Assembly (NCBI RefSeq): GCF_900105155.1
Contig: NZ_LT629762.1
Coordinates: 3,077,001 to 3,141,000, forward strand
Direction of reading: 5' to 3'
DNA length: 64,000 bases
DNA from: Pseudomonas prosekii
GTDB taxonomy: Bacteria; Pseudomonadota; Gammaproteobacteria; Pseudomonadales; Pseudomonadaceae
Every line of letters starts with the position of its first letter. Positions within the stretch are counted from its first letter, which is position 1. A model generated the notes under the pieces. That model was not told where the DNA came from. It saw nothing but the letters and a program-made list of their open reading frames with translations, and did no database searches. The translations under genes and the position numbers were made by a program. Positions 1 to 9,700 of the stretch are shown here, piece by piece.

Positions 1-287
1 GTCTGGCCGAGGGCAAAACCTGTTTCCGGGCGCAGGCGCAGACGCTCGATCCAGGCAGTGTCGTAGTTGCCGTTGCTGAGCATTTTCACTTCGAGGTTGC
101 GCGGGTCGCGCAGCAATTCGTCCTGCAACTGGCTGACCACGCCGTGCTTGAGTCCGAACAGCAGCAACAGCGGCGCGATCACCGCCACCAGCGAGGCGGC
201 GATGCACAACGACACTTTGCGGTCGTGCCAGAGGTCTTGCAGCGCCAGTGAGCCGAGCAGGCGCAAGCGGTCAGTCCATCGGTTCAA
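1..287 (-). CDS. ABC transporter permease, FtsX/TagS-like (partial, N-terminus only)
   Basis: Only the first 95 codons are in the window; the gene continues past the left edge. Reading from a TTG at 287, which overlaps the stop of the ATPase gene by about 17 nt, the product has a short cytoplasmic N-terminus, a hydrophobic helix at about residues 28-48 (SLCIAASLVAVIAPLLLLFG), then a soluble stretch containing LLRDPRNLEV and WIERLRLRPETG. One N-terminal helix followed by a large periplasmic domain is the layout of FtsX/MacB/LolC-type permeases. Position directly after an ATPase gene of the matching class supports this. The start is uncertain because no ATG is available near the junction. Confidence 0.75.
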   Translation of the reverse strand, partial: MNRWTDRLRLLGSLALQDLWHDRKVSLCIAASLVAVIAPLLLLFGLKHGVVSQLQDELLRDPRNLEVKMLSNGNYDTAWIERLRLRPETGFALGQ

Positions 288-1005
288 ACAGAGTCTCTCC
301 CTGACGGCTGACCGCACCGAGGCGCGGCAAGCCAAAATCTTTCAGCAACGCCCAATCGTGTGACACCACCAACGCACTCAGGCCCATGCTCGACACCAGA
401 CTCAGGAGCAATTCGAACAGGCGCCGGGCACTGTGCGGATCGAGCGCGGCGGTCGGTTCGTCGGCCAGCAACAGCAGCGGTTCATGGGCAATCGCGCGCA
501 CGCAGGCGACCCGCTGGCGTTCGCCGATCGACAGCGCTTGCGGGTGCTTGTCGAGCAAACCCTGCAGACGCAACACCTCGACCGCGTGGTCGATGTGCGC
601 GCTGTGCGTCGACATGCCGAGCAAGCGCCGGGGCAGGCTGATGTTGTCGCGCACGCTCAAGAACGGCAGCAACCCGCCGCTCTGCAAAATAAATCCCAAG
701 TGCTGCGAACGCACCGCTGCCAGCGCCGGTTGGTCATCACTGGCGAGCAGCCGCGCGATGTCCTGCGCGGGTAGCACGCCTGTGCGCGCCGGGGGCTCTT
801 GGCGTCCAGGGCCTAACTGAAAACGTTCGAGCTCGACCGGCGCGAGCAACAGGCCGATGGCTTCGAGCAAGGTGCTTTTGCCGCTGCCACTCTCGCCAGT
901 GATGGCGAGGATTTCCCCGGCACGCACGTGCAAGTGCGGCAGGCGCACGTGATGGGCCAGCGCGCCTTCACCACGGCGCACCAGCAGGTTTTTGATATCG
1001 AGCAT
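271..1005 (-). CDS. ABC transporter ATP-binding protein, LolD/MacB/TagT-like
   Basis: A 244-aa nucleotide-binding subunit. Walker A is GESGSGKST (residues 37-45), a Q-loop follows in GFILQSGG, and Walker B is LLLLADEPTAALD. The signature is LSIGERQRV instead of the usual LSGGQ. Length and motifs fit the group that drives FtsX-type permeases (LolD, MacB, TagT), not importers. It starts 10 nt after the vWA-protein gene and its stop overlaps the permease gene, so the two are co-translated. In P. aeruginosa a comparable pair, TagT-TagS, acts upstream of the kinase PpkA in type VI secretion control; a similar role here, with the vWA protein, is inference from context. Confidence 0.88.
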   Translation of the reverse strand: MLDIKNLLVRRGEGALAHHVRLPHLHVRAGEILAITGESGSGKSTLLEAIGLLLAPVELERFQLGPGRQEPPARTGVLPAQDIARLLASDDQPALAAVRSQHLGFILQSGGLLPFLSVRDNISLPRRLLGMSTHSAHIDHAVEVLRLQGLLDKHPQALSIGERQRVACVRAIAHEPLLLLADEPTAALDPHSARRLFELLLSLVSSMGLSALVVSHDWALLKDFGLPRLGAVSRQGETLFEPMD

Positions 1006-1015
1006 CGGTGTCTCG

Positions 1016-3010
1016 TTAAGGCATCATTTCCAGGGGCACGGGATAAACGTTGTCCCGTGCATCGCTGTCCTTGGCCAAAGCCACCCAACGGTCGACGTCA
1101 GCGTTGTAACGCTGGTAGTGCCGCAGTTTGGTGTTGAGCGTGCGGATAAATTTCTCCTGCGCCAGGCCGTCCCAGCTCTTCCAGGTTTCTTCGTCGAGGT
1201 TCAGCACTTCGCTCTGATAGGGCAGGTCTTCGAGGTATTCGCCGAGCACGCCCATGTCTGCCAGTTTGGCGTTGCTGTTCTGCTTGAGCTGGTTGGGATC
1301 GGCGCCCATGGTCGCGGCCACCGAGCGCAGGCGTTCGAACATTTCCGTCGGCGAGATCAGGCCTTCGTTGGCGGCATCGAGAATCTGCTTCATGACGTCG
1401 CTCAAGTCACTGAGCTGGGACTTGGTCAGCAGCACCCGCACGTCGGTGGTGGGGATGTTCTGCTTGATCAGGTCACGGTCGGTGATCCACGCCTTGAACA
1501 CCGGCGGCGCCTTGCTGTTGGTCTTCTCGCCGAGATAGGCGAGCTGCATGGCGTGGCCGATCAGCGCGGCGTCTTCGAGCATTTTCTTCTCGGCCGGATC
1601 CTGCTTGGCGTTGATCGCGCTGCCGATTGCGTCTTCACCCAGGTAAGCGGCTTTCACCTGCGAGGTGATGGCGGTGGCCAGCGCGTCGACCTTGCGCCCG
1701 AACTCCTGAACGTCGCCGGCGTTCACCGGGTAATACAGCGAAGTATTGGTACCCGGGTAGGTCGACAGGTTCTGGTACTGCGCTTCAGCCTTGCTGTGGT
1801 CTTTGATGCCTGCCGGGGTTTTCAGGTGCAAGGTGTAAATCGCCACGCCTGGGTTGGTGGCTTCGAGGCGAACCTGCGAGGCACTCAAACCGGTCTGCGA
1901 GAGTTTGTCGTCACCTTCGATGGCGCCGGCATCGGTGATCAGCACCACGTAGCGCGCGCCGAATTGAGTCCAGTCGACTTTGTCGATGCTGTGCATCACA
2001 CCGGCAAACGCGTCTTCATCAAAACTGCTGCTCGAGACTTTGGCCTGCTTGAGGTCAGCGACCTTGGCGAGGAAGTCGGAGCTGTCCTTCACCTGGGTCG
2101 GGTCGGCGTACATTTTCGTGGTGTATTCCAGGCCCGGCACCGCTTGCGTGCTGGAACGGAACGCGACGAGGCCGAACTTGACCTGCTTGCCGAGGTTCTG
2201 CGATTCGATCTGCTGATAGACCTTGCGGATCGCTTCGCGAGTGCGGTCGATGTACGGGTCCATGGAAATCGTCGAGTCGATGACAAATACCACCGCCGCG
2301 CTGAATTCCTTCAACTGGCTGGCAGCCTTGTCGTCGGCTTCCTTGCCAGCGGCGGCGCCGGTTTTGGCCGCGCCACCCTTGGCGTCCTTGTCATCCGGTT
2401 TGCTCACCGAAGCGACGTTCAGCAGGCGCGTGCGGAAGCCGCCTTCGGTCATCACTTCTTCGCCGCTGAGCACCGGCAGCAAGTAGAACTGCTTTTGCAG
2501 GTCGACGAAGTATTCAGGTTCTTCGGCCAGCACGCCGGGTGCCTGCTGGCCTTTTTTCAGAGTGGCACGCAGCGGTGCGACTTTGCTCACCGGGTCCGGC
2601 GCATCGAGGATGCCTTCGACCGTGGCGCGTTCCTTGAAGAACAACAAGCGGTCGCGGTTGGCCGGGTTAGTGAAGGCCAGTGTCAGCTGCATCTTCCACT
2701 CGGTGGTGCAACTGGCGGGCAGCCAGCCAATGGTTTTGCCGTAACTGTCCGGGCCGACTTTCAGCCATTCGGCGTTGGCGGCCTGAGCGCGCTCATACAC
2801 GTAGAAACGGCTGAAGGTCGGTTGCGCCTCACCGGCAGCGCCGCCAGCAGTCGGGCTGATCTGGCAGCCCGGCGTGGTCAGCACGCGTTGGAACAGGGTT
2901 TTTTTACCGGCCTGGATCAGCGGTTTGTCATCGGCCTGGGACCACGGGCTGATGCACAGCGCCAGCAGCGCAGCGCCGCTCAACAGGAATCGACTCACGG
3001 GCGAGCGCAT
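1016..3010 (-). CDS. Secreted von Willebrand factor A domain protein (PpkA C-terminal-like)
   Basis: A 664-aa protein with an N-terminal signal peptide (RFLLSGAALLALCISPWSQA, cleavage about residue 26). Residues about 50-200 form a domain with YVYERA and GKTIGWLPASC. Residues about 236-450 are a vWA domain with a MIDAS-type sequence DSTIS at 245-249 (Thr at the central position) and the later LITDAGA. The C-terminal 200 residues are helical and contain LIGHAMQLAYLG. vWA domains bind metal and a protein partner; here it should act in the periplasm. The arrangement resembles the periplasmic half of the T6SS kinase PpkA, but there is no kinase domain. The ATG at 3010 overlaps the previous stop (ATGA), which fixes the start. 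Confidence 0.82.
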   Translation of the reverse strand: MRSPVSRFLLSGAALLALCISPWSQADDKPLIQAGKKTLFQRVLTTPGCQISPTAGGAAGEAQPTFSRFYVYERAQAANAEWLKVGPDSYGKTIGWLPASCTTEWKMQLTLAFTNPANRDRLLFFKERATVEGILDAPDPVSKVAPLRATLKKGQQAPGVLAEEPEYFVDLQKQFYLLPVLSGEEVMTEGGFRTRLLNVASVSKPDDKDAKGGAAKTGAAAGKEADDKAASQLKEFSAAVVFVIDSTISMDPYIDRTREAIRKVYQQIESQNLGKQVKFGLVAFRSSTQAVPGLEYTTKMYADPTQVKDSSDFLAKVADLKQAKVSSSSFDEDAFAGVMHSIDKVDWTQFGARYVVLITDAGAIEGDDKLSQTGLSASQVRLEATNPGVAIYTLHLKTPAGIKDHSKAEAQYQNLSTYPGTNTSLYYPVNAGDVQEFGRKVDALATAITSQVKAAYLGEDAIGSAINAKQDPAEKKMLEDAALIGHAMQLAYLGEKTNSKAPPVFKAWITDRDLIKQNIPTTDVRVLLTKSQLSDLSDVMKQILDAANEGLISPTEMFERLRSVAATMGADPNQLKQNSNAKLADMGVLGEYLEDLPYQSEVLNLDEETWKSWDGLAQEKFIRTLNTKLRHYQRYNADVDRWVALAKDSDARDNVYPVPLEMMP

Positions 3011-4032
3011 CACTTCTGCAACTCCTCGAAGCGCTGTTTGGCTTCGGCGTTGTTCGGGTCCTGAGTCAGGATGGTTTCGTACCAATAAGCGGCAGTGGCG
3101 TTATCGGCGGCCGGGAAGCACTCGCTGGCCTTGAGGTATTTCGGGTCGTACTCGCGGGCGTAGGCATTGGCGATCAGCGGATCACCGGCCTGCGCGCGGT
3201 TGGCGTACAGACGCTGGGCGACGCCGCAGTGTTTGCTGGCCTTGGCCTGGTTGATGATTTCGAGCAATTTGGCGCTGTCCGGCGCAGCCTTGATGCAGGT
3301 CTGGACGAAGGTCAGCTCGGGCACGCTGTTCATGCTGTCGAGGGTGCAGGCTTCAGCGTTCGTCGCGGTCGGTGCGGGCGCCGCAACTGTCGGTGCCGGT
3401 GCCGGGGTGCGTTGGTAAAACCAATAACCGAGGCCGGCGGCCAGCAGCAACAGCACCACGATCAACAGCGCGATCAGGCCTTTTTTGCTTTTCTTCACCG
3501 GCGCCGGTGGCGGGGTGTAGACCGGTTCGGCGGGGGCCGGGGTTGGTTCTGGTTCCGGCTCGGCGACCGGCAGGATCAGCTCAGGCAGTTCCGGGATTTC
3601 CGGTTCCGGCTCGGGCACGACTGGCGCGCTCAGGTCGGCGCCGCCGTAAGTCGAACGCGTCTGGCCACCCGCCGTCGAGGGCAGCAAACCGACGCCCGGA
3701 CGCACTACGCCTTTGTCGGCGTGGCCGAGGTTCTGTTCGCGCAGCTCAATCTGGAATTGCGAGTTGGCGCCGCCCTCCAGCAACGGATCGACCACTTCCG
3801 GGCCAACCTGCGCCTCAAGTGCTTCGCCGCTGGCCGCGAGGGCAAAACGCGAGACCTTGAACCAGAACGGATTATTGCTCCAGGCCTTCTGGTCCTGGAG
3901 GTAAAAACCGTCCTGGTTGCGCTGGATGGAGAATTCCAGCTGTTCTTCGCCACCCTGCCATTTCTTCACAGTGAGGCACGCCCGGCCAGGCACATTGGGC
4001 TCTAACGCGAGCAGGTCGACACGAATTGGCAT
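3010..4032 (-). CDS. Srf-cluster single-pass membrane protein with Pro/Glu linker
   Basis: A 340-aa protein with no family I can name. Residues 1-105 look like a compact beta-rich cytoplasmic domain (FSIQRNQDGFYLQDQKAW). Residues about 138-182 are a low-complexity Pro/Glu linker (EPEPEIPELPELILPVAEPE). A lysine cluster (KKSKKG) precedes a single transmembrane helix at about 186-205, and the C-terminal domain has Cys residues and TPR/Sel1-like features (ANRAQAGDPLIANAYAREYD, ILTQDPNNAEAKQRFEEL). The N-terminal half could be FHA-like but I cannot confirm that. It lies 3 nt after srfC and overlaps the vWA gene, so it is probably the inner-membrane partner linking cytoplasmic Srf proteins to the periplasmic vWA protein (inference). 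Confidence 0.75.
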   Translation of the reverse strand: MPIRVDLLALEPNVPGRACLTVKKWQGGEEQLEFSIQRNQDGFYLQDQKAWSNNPFWFKVSRFALAASGEALEAQVGPEVVDPLLEGGANSQFQIELREQNLGHADKGVVRPGVGLLPSTAGGQTRSTYGGADLSAPVVPEPEPEIPELPELILPVAEPEPEPTPAPAEPVYTPPPAPVKKSKKGLIALLIVVLLLLAAGLGYWFYQRTPAPAPTVAAPAPTATNAEACTLDSMNSVPELTFVQTCIKAAPDSAKLLEIINQAKASKHCGVAQRLYANRAQAGDPLIANAYAREYDPKYLKASECFPAADNATAAYWYETILTQDPNNAEAKQRFEELQK

Positions 4033-4035
4033 TGC

Positions 4036-6747
4036 TTATCTCGCTGCGAAGGCTGTGAGCACTTGGCCCAGCCGTTCGTTCTGTTCAGGGGTGATTTCGC
4101 GACCGGCACCATGGCCGGCGTTGTCCATCGTGATGTAGGCCAGGCCCGAGAGCCAGTCGCCGAGGAAGCGCTGCGCTTGGTTCGCCGGTTGCGCCGGCAG
4201 TTCCGGCACTTGCCCCGGACCGATGTCGGTGTAGAACGCAAACAGCGGCGCTTTGGCCCCGGCGCGGCTGTTCGGGCGCTCGCTCACGGGTTTCTGGATG
4301 TAGCCGAACCAGGAGACGAAATCGCGCAGCACGCGTTGCACTTCCAGCACTTGGCGCTCGACCAGTTGATCGCGCCGTGCGCCGCTTTGCGCACGTTTGA
4401 GCACCGCGCGGCTCAACTGGCCCGGCAGGTCCTGGCGATAACCGGCGGTGATCAATTCGTCGACCACCGCTTCGAGCAGGGATTTCTCCAGGCCCAGCAG
4501 GTTGAGCAAGCTTTGCCGTGTCGTCAGTTCACGCAGGTGCGCGATCCACGCTTTGAATGCCGCTTTGGCAAAGCGATGCTCGTTGCTTTGCAGTTCCGGC
4601 GCCGGGGCAGCGGTCTTGCTGCTGGACGGCGTGTCGTGGCTCAAATCGTCGCCAAAATCAAAGTCGAAACCGGCGTCGTTGCCGTACAGGCTGTGGCTCG
4701 GCGTCGCGGCGACGGGTTCGTCACTCTCGGCCGGCTCGTCATCGGTTTCATACACGCCGCTGAGGTACAGGTCGCGCACCTCTTCGCTCGGCATGTCGAG
4801 TTGATCAATAAACTCGCCCAGCACTGCCGGACGTCGACCCAGCCCCGACAAAATCATCTGCGCCTGGGCTTTCTTGGCGGCAGCGGCGCCATCACCATCA
4901 GCGTGATACCAAGTGCTCAAACCATGCGTGGTCAAGCCTTCGAGGCATTCGCCCAACTGCTCGCGGATCCGCTGCAGTTTGAATTCGATGTTCGCCACAC
5001 CTTTGAAACTGCCGCTGAAGTGGCTGATGCCACCGTCATCGTTGCGCAGCATTTCTTTCCAGGTGTTGGCCGGGTTGTTGATGTGTTTGCACACCAGCGC
5101 GTTGGCGGCAAAGCTGCTGCCCAGCGCGTCGATACGTTCCTGGTAAGCGCTGTTGATCCCGGTTTCGGCGCCGCTGGCGTCCTGGCCGATAAACGCCGCG
5201 TCCATTCGCGGTTTGCGCACCAGGAAGGTGTTCTGGAACGGCGTGCCGGCCCAGTCGTTCATCCAGCTGAGGCTGCCGAAGCGTTCGAGCATGGTCAGCT
5301 TGACCATGCCGTTCCAGCTCTCATCGTACTGATCGGCCGTCAGGCTCAGGGAGTTGGTGATGCGCAGGTCGAGCATGGTCAGCGCCCAGATCAGGCCGGT
5401 ATCGCGCTTGCTGCGCGCGGCGGCGTCGGCGCCCTGGGTCTTTTCGATCCAACGCGTCAGCACCGGGCCGACGTCGTTGACGTCGCTCTGTTTGGTCGAA
5501 CCGGTGCAGACCACCAGCGCGTTCATTTCCTGATTGTCGGTGTAGCGTTCAAACAGGTAAGCGACCTTGCCACGCAGGATCAACTGCGAGACGGAGTTGT
5601 CCTTGGTCGCGGATTCCGGGTCGTTGGAATCGGCGATTTCGTGGAGCTTCTTGCGTCCGCGGTAGCCGGGGAAGTCGAGCAAATCGACCTGATTGACGAT
5701 GTCATCGGCCGGCGCTTCGATCAGGCAAAAAGTCATTTCGGCGGTCAGCGCGGCGAGTTGCGCCACGGCAATGCCCTGACTGTTTTGCAGGCGGCCATCA
5801 ACCTTGGGTCGCACGTCGATCGGCAAGTCGCGCGGGCTGCCGAAGCGTTCGAGAATGTCGACGTTCATGATGCTGTCGCGCTGGCTGTAGGTGTCGTTTT
5901 CGAAACTCACCAGAGCTTTCAACGGCGCGAACACGGTTTCGGGCAAACCGAGCTTGTGCAGGGCGCCGGCCAGTTGCTGGTAGACGCGCGTCAGTTCGCC
6001 TTGCTCGCCCCAGAGAATCGCAAACAGCTCGGCGCGTTCCTGGAAGTTCAGGCGTGGCGCCAGTTGCAGCGCTTTCGGCCAGTACAGGTGTTCGAGTTTT
6101 TTCACCGAATTGCGGAAGTTGTCGCGCAGGTAATCCCACAGCGACACCAGGTCATCGGCCGTCACGCCCGGCTGGATCGGCCCGTTCTCGCGGCCCTCGA
6201 ACGGTTTCAGCACACGCTGGATGCGCTCTTCGTCGATCTCGTAGGAGATGCGTTCGAGGTCGAAATCCTTGAACCACGAGTTGGCGAGAATCTTCGCCAG
6301 TTCGATTTCCTTGAACAGCGTCAGCTCGACCGGAAACTGATCGTCCGGGCTCGGCGTCGCCCGACGGCTGAAGCGCGTCACCAGGCCGGTGGCTTCCTTG
6401 CCGCCACCCACCGGGTTGATGTGCTTGATGAAGTCCAGGCGCTGGCCGCCGTAGTTGGTTTCGAGCTTGCCGTTGTGCCCGGCCGCGAGGGCCGAAATCA
6501 GGTACGACTTGCCGGCCTGGGACAAACCGAAGAAGCCGATGGTCATCGGCGTGCAGGCCACGCGACCGAGGCTGTGGGCCAGGTTGCGGGCGCGGTGCAG
6601 GCGGATGTTGAGATTGTCGGCTTCGCTGTCCAGGCGCGGGGCGTTGACGCGCGTCTGGCCAATCCATTCCAGCGCCTGACCGGCACCTTCATAAACAGCG
6701 GCCCAGCTGGCAGCGAGCTGATGTTGATCGGGGTTCAGATCATTCAT
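4036..6747 (-). CDS. srfC: Putative virulence factor, SrfC family (P-loop protein)
   Basis: A 903-aa protein. A P-loop GLSQAGKS is at residues 74-81 (G74, K80, S81), preceded by the strand MTIGFF. A later VDLLDFPGYRGRKK segment looks like the G3/Walker B region of dynamin-like or Era-like GTPases. The rest is largely helical with an acidic, low-complexity stretch near residue 660-710. Size and motifs match the SrfC family (putative bacterial virulence factor), which in Salmonella, Photorhabdus and relatives is always found with SrfA and SrfB. The ATG overlaps the srfB stop (ATGA), so the two products are made in concert. Biochemical function is unknown; nucleotide binding is inferred from the motifs. 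Confidence 0.9.
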   Translation of the reverse strand: MNDLNPDQHQLAASWAAVYEGAGQALEWIGQTRVNAPRLDSEADNLNIRLHRARNLAHSLGRVACTPMTIGFFGLSQAGKSYLISALAAGHNGKLETNYGGQRLDFIKHINPVGGGKEATGLVTRFSRRATPSPDDQFPVELTLFKEIELAKILANSWFKDFDLERISYEIDEERIQRVLKPFEGRENGPIQPGVTADDLVSLWDYLRDNFRNSVKKLEHLYWPKALQLAPRLNFQERAELFAILWGEQGELTRVYQQLAGALHKLGLPETVFAPLKALVSFENDTYSQRDSIMNVDILERFGSPRDLPIDVRPKVDGRLQNSQGIAVAQLAALTAEMTFCLIEAPADDIVNQVDLLDFPGYRGRKKLHEIADSNDPESATKDNSVSQLILRGKVAYLFERYTDNQEMNALVVCTGSTKQSDVNDVGPVLTRWIEKTQGADAAARSKRDTGLIWALTMLDLRITNSLSLTADQYDESWNGMVKLTMLERFGSLSWMNDWAGTPFQNTFLVRKPRMDAAFIGQDASGAETGINSAYQERIDALGSSFAANALVCKHINNPANTWKEMLRNDDGGISHFSGSFKGVANIEFKLQRIREQLGECLEGLTTHGLSTWYHADGDGAAAAKKAQAQMILSGLGRRPAVLGEFIDQLDMPSEEVRDLYLSGVYETDDEPAESDEPVAATPSHSLYGNDAGFDFDFGDDLSHDTPSSSKTAAPAPELQSNEHRFAKAAFKAWIAHLRELTTRQSLLNLLGLEKSLLEAVVDELITAGYRQDLPGQLSRAVLKRAQSGARRDQLVERQVLEVQRVLRDFVSWFGYIQKPVSERPNSRAGAKAPLFAFYTDIGPGQVPELPAQPANQAQRFLGDWLSGLAYITMDNAGHGAGREITPEQNERLGQVLTAFAAR

Positions 6748-9700
6748 TTGCGTTTCACACTTCCACTGTCGAGCCAGTACTTGGTCTCGCTCAGGCCGGC
6801 GTCGAGCATGGTGTTGAGTTCCAGTTCGAGGTCGCTGCGCGGGTTGAAGTTGACGTTGTTGCTGTTGGATTCGATATCACGCACCGAGAGGCGATCGCTG
6901 ACCAGATCCTGTTTTTTCGTGTACTTGTCCGCGGCTTTCACCTCGAACCGCACTTTGAGCAACGGCGCGCTGCCGTTCTCACCGACCGCACGCGAGAATT
7001 TCTCGCGGCCAGCCTTGGTGAAACGCAGGGTGTACAGCGGCGAGGCGGCCCAGCGGTCGGCGGCCAACTGGCGGAAGCCGAGGCGCAGATCGCCGCGCAT
7101 TTCCAGTTGCGGCGTGTCGGCCGCATCGCCGACGCCGATTTCCGGCAGCTTGATTTTGTAGTCTTCGGACTGGATGTCGCGGTACAGCACGTCGGCATCC
7201 TTGATCACGTTGTTCAGGTCGATGACGCCGATGTGCTTGACCGTCGAATACGGCTTGAGCGCCGAAGAGCGGAAATAGAAGTTCGGCACGCTGTGGTTGG
7301 CGCACAGCAGACAGAGCATGGCGCCGACCGAAGCGGTACTTTTCGGGTCGTCGATGCGGCCATTCTTGTGGAACGGATACCAGCCACCGGTGCGGTAGTT
7401 TTGCAGCGCCAGAATGCGCCCCGGCGGCAGCGGCAGGACCTTGCGAATAAACGCCTGAATCCCCGGCAGGCGCGAAGGACGGCCGGTCAGCAACAGCACG
7501 TCGCACGGGTAATGCGACACCACTTCACACAGCGCGCCGAGGATCTTGGTGATGTTGATCTGGTCGTTGAGGAACGCGGCGTGGAGCTTTTGCAGGTCGA
7601 AGCTGATCAGCGCTTCATACAGGTCGAACGCGCTCTGGCCACCGACATCGCGGCGCACCGCAGCGTTGACGTAATCGAGCACGGTCTGGCTGATGGCGTT
7701 GTCGCCGAGCAACTGGCGATAACTCTGCGGCGTCACTTCCTGCGGCTCTTGCGGGTCGTAATGTTCGTAGGCCTTGAGCAGCGCCAGGCCCAGCGGCGAA
7801 AACACCTGCAGGTTCAATTGCTGGCGCAGGATCATGTCTTGGGCGCTGACGGACTCGTCGCCGCACAAGCGCGACATCAATGAATCCGGGGCTCTGACGC
7901 CAGCGTTCTGCAAGGCTTTGTCGAAGCTTGGCAGGATGAAATCCTGAATCACGTCGAGCAGGATGTCGTCGCCGGCCACTTTGAATCCGTCGCGGAAACG
8001 CTGTTCCGGGACAATGTGCACGTTGCTGCCACTGCCGGTGTTGCCGGCGCGGTCGAGGCGATAGTCGGTGATCACCAGGTCAGTGGTGCCGCCGCCAATG
8101 TCGATGGTCGCCAGCGTAATGCGTTCGCGGTCGGTCTTGTCCGGGCGGGCGATGGTGTCGAAAAACTCTTCCGGGTGACCGGCGAAGTTCTCGTTGACCT
8201 CGGTGTACAGGTAGACCAATTGGCCGCAGGAGGCTTCGTCCCATTCCACGCGAATGCTCGGGATCGGCGTGCGCGGGCTGACGGCCTGATCCTGATGCGG
8301 GTCTTCTTCGCCGGCGTGCCAACCGAGGCTTTTCCACACCAGGCCGATGGCTTGCAACATACGTTCGTTGAGAATGCTGCGCTCGGCTTGCGGCATGCCC
8401 GGCGGCACGGTCAACGTGATGCTGTTGAGCTGGCGCGGCACGCGGGTGTGACCCTGGCGCGAGCGCTGGGCCGGGCTGTTGATTTGCGACAGCGCCTGGG
8501 CCAGCACTTCGGCGAGCATGAAGGTCATCAGCGAGCTGCGCGAATAACGCGGCATGAACACCGGCAGGCGATCGTCTTCTTCGAGGCTGTAAAGCGCCTC
8601 GCCGGTTTCGTTGATCAGGTGCGAGAACGGTGCGGCGGTGGCGTACGGTTCGTTATCGGTCTTGATGTACGAACAGTTGAAACGCCAGCCGTGGCCGTAG
8701 GCGTTTTCGTCCCACAGATAACGTTTCGGGCTGGACAGGCCGGTCGAGCCTTCGGTGCCGCGACGACGGCTGGCCAAGCGGCTGGCTTCGTTGCCGACGC
8801 GGGCGATGGTCGCCCACTGGAACGCGTCGTGGCGACCGCTCTTGACCGAGCAATGGTCCTTGCCGAAATTCGCCTGGGCAAACTCCACGCGGCTTTCGAA
8901 TGGCAGGTTGTAGGTGTGTTCCGGGGTGATCAGGTCGCGCAGTTCGAGCACGTAATTGTGTTTCAGCCCGGAGCCGGCCTGACCGTGGTTCTCGATGAGG
9001 ATGCCGCAGGTACGCGAGTTGCCGACGTCCAGCACCAGGTCCACGAGGATCGGTTTGACCAGGCCATTGCTGTCGTTGGCGACTACTTTCAGTTCCGGGA
9101 TATCGACTTTCGGCCGCGCTGTGGACTGCGTTGCCACCGACGGCGTGCTCAACAGGCTCAGCAGGTTGAGGAAGTGCGCGAGGTGATGGTTGGCGCGAAT
9201 GTCGATGTCCAGCTCTTCGCGCGAACGGTGCGAATTGCCTTCATTGAACACTTCCAGCAGCCATTCATTGACCCACGCCTGCGCCAGGAACCAGCGGGTT
9301 TCGCTGGCCTTGGTCGCCAGTTTGAAAGACACGCCGGAGCTGATGTCTTCTTCGTTCGGCGCCAGGTACGCGGTGCCGTCACGCTTGGGCATGACGCGAC
9401 TGTCGAAAGCCATGGTCAGGCGATGGGTGTTGCCGTCGATGTCCGGCGTGGCCAGTTTCACCAGGCGCATGCGCGACCAGTTGCTCGGGCCTTCGTCGAA
9501 ACGATGCGGCGGCATGAAACGGAAAAACGGGATCGGCAGCCAGACGCCGTTGAGCAGGTCGAGGCTGCTTTTCATGTCGACGCTGAACGCCGGTTTGGCT
9601 TTCTCGATTTTTTCCGGTTCAGGCTCGTAGAAGTAGAAGTCTTTCTCTTCGTTGTACTGCAAGCGGCAGATCAGCCCGCTGATCATCGGCGCGAACTCGC

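Noticed and set aside
992..3064. Long plus-strand open frame opposite the vWA gene
   Set aside because: It is an antisense shadow of GC-rich coding sequence; no ribosome site, no family features, and the minus strand has a signal peptide and vWA motifs.
4063..7161. 1032-codon plus-strand open frame opposite srfC/srfB
   Set aside because: It spans the junction of two overlapping minus-strand genes with clear P-loop and ATPase motifs; its predicted protein is Arg/Ala/Val/Gln-rich as expected for antisense translation.
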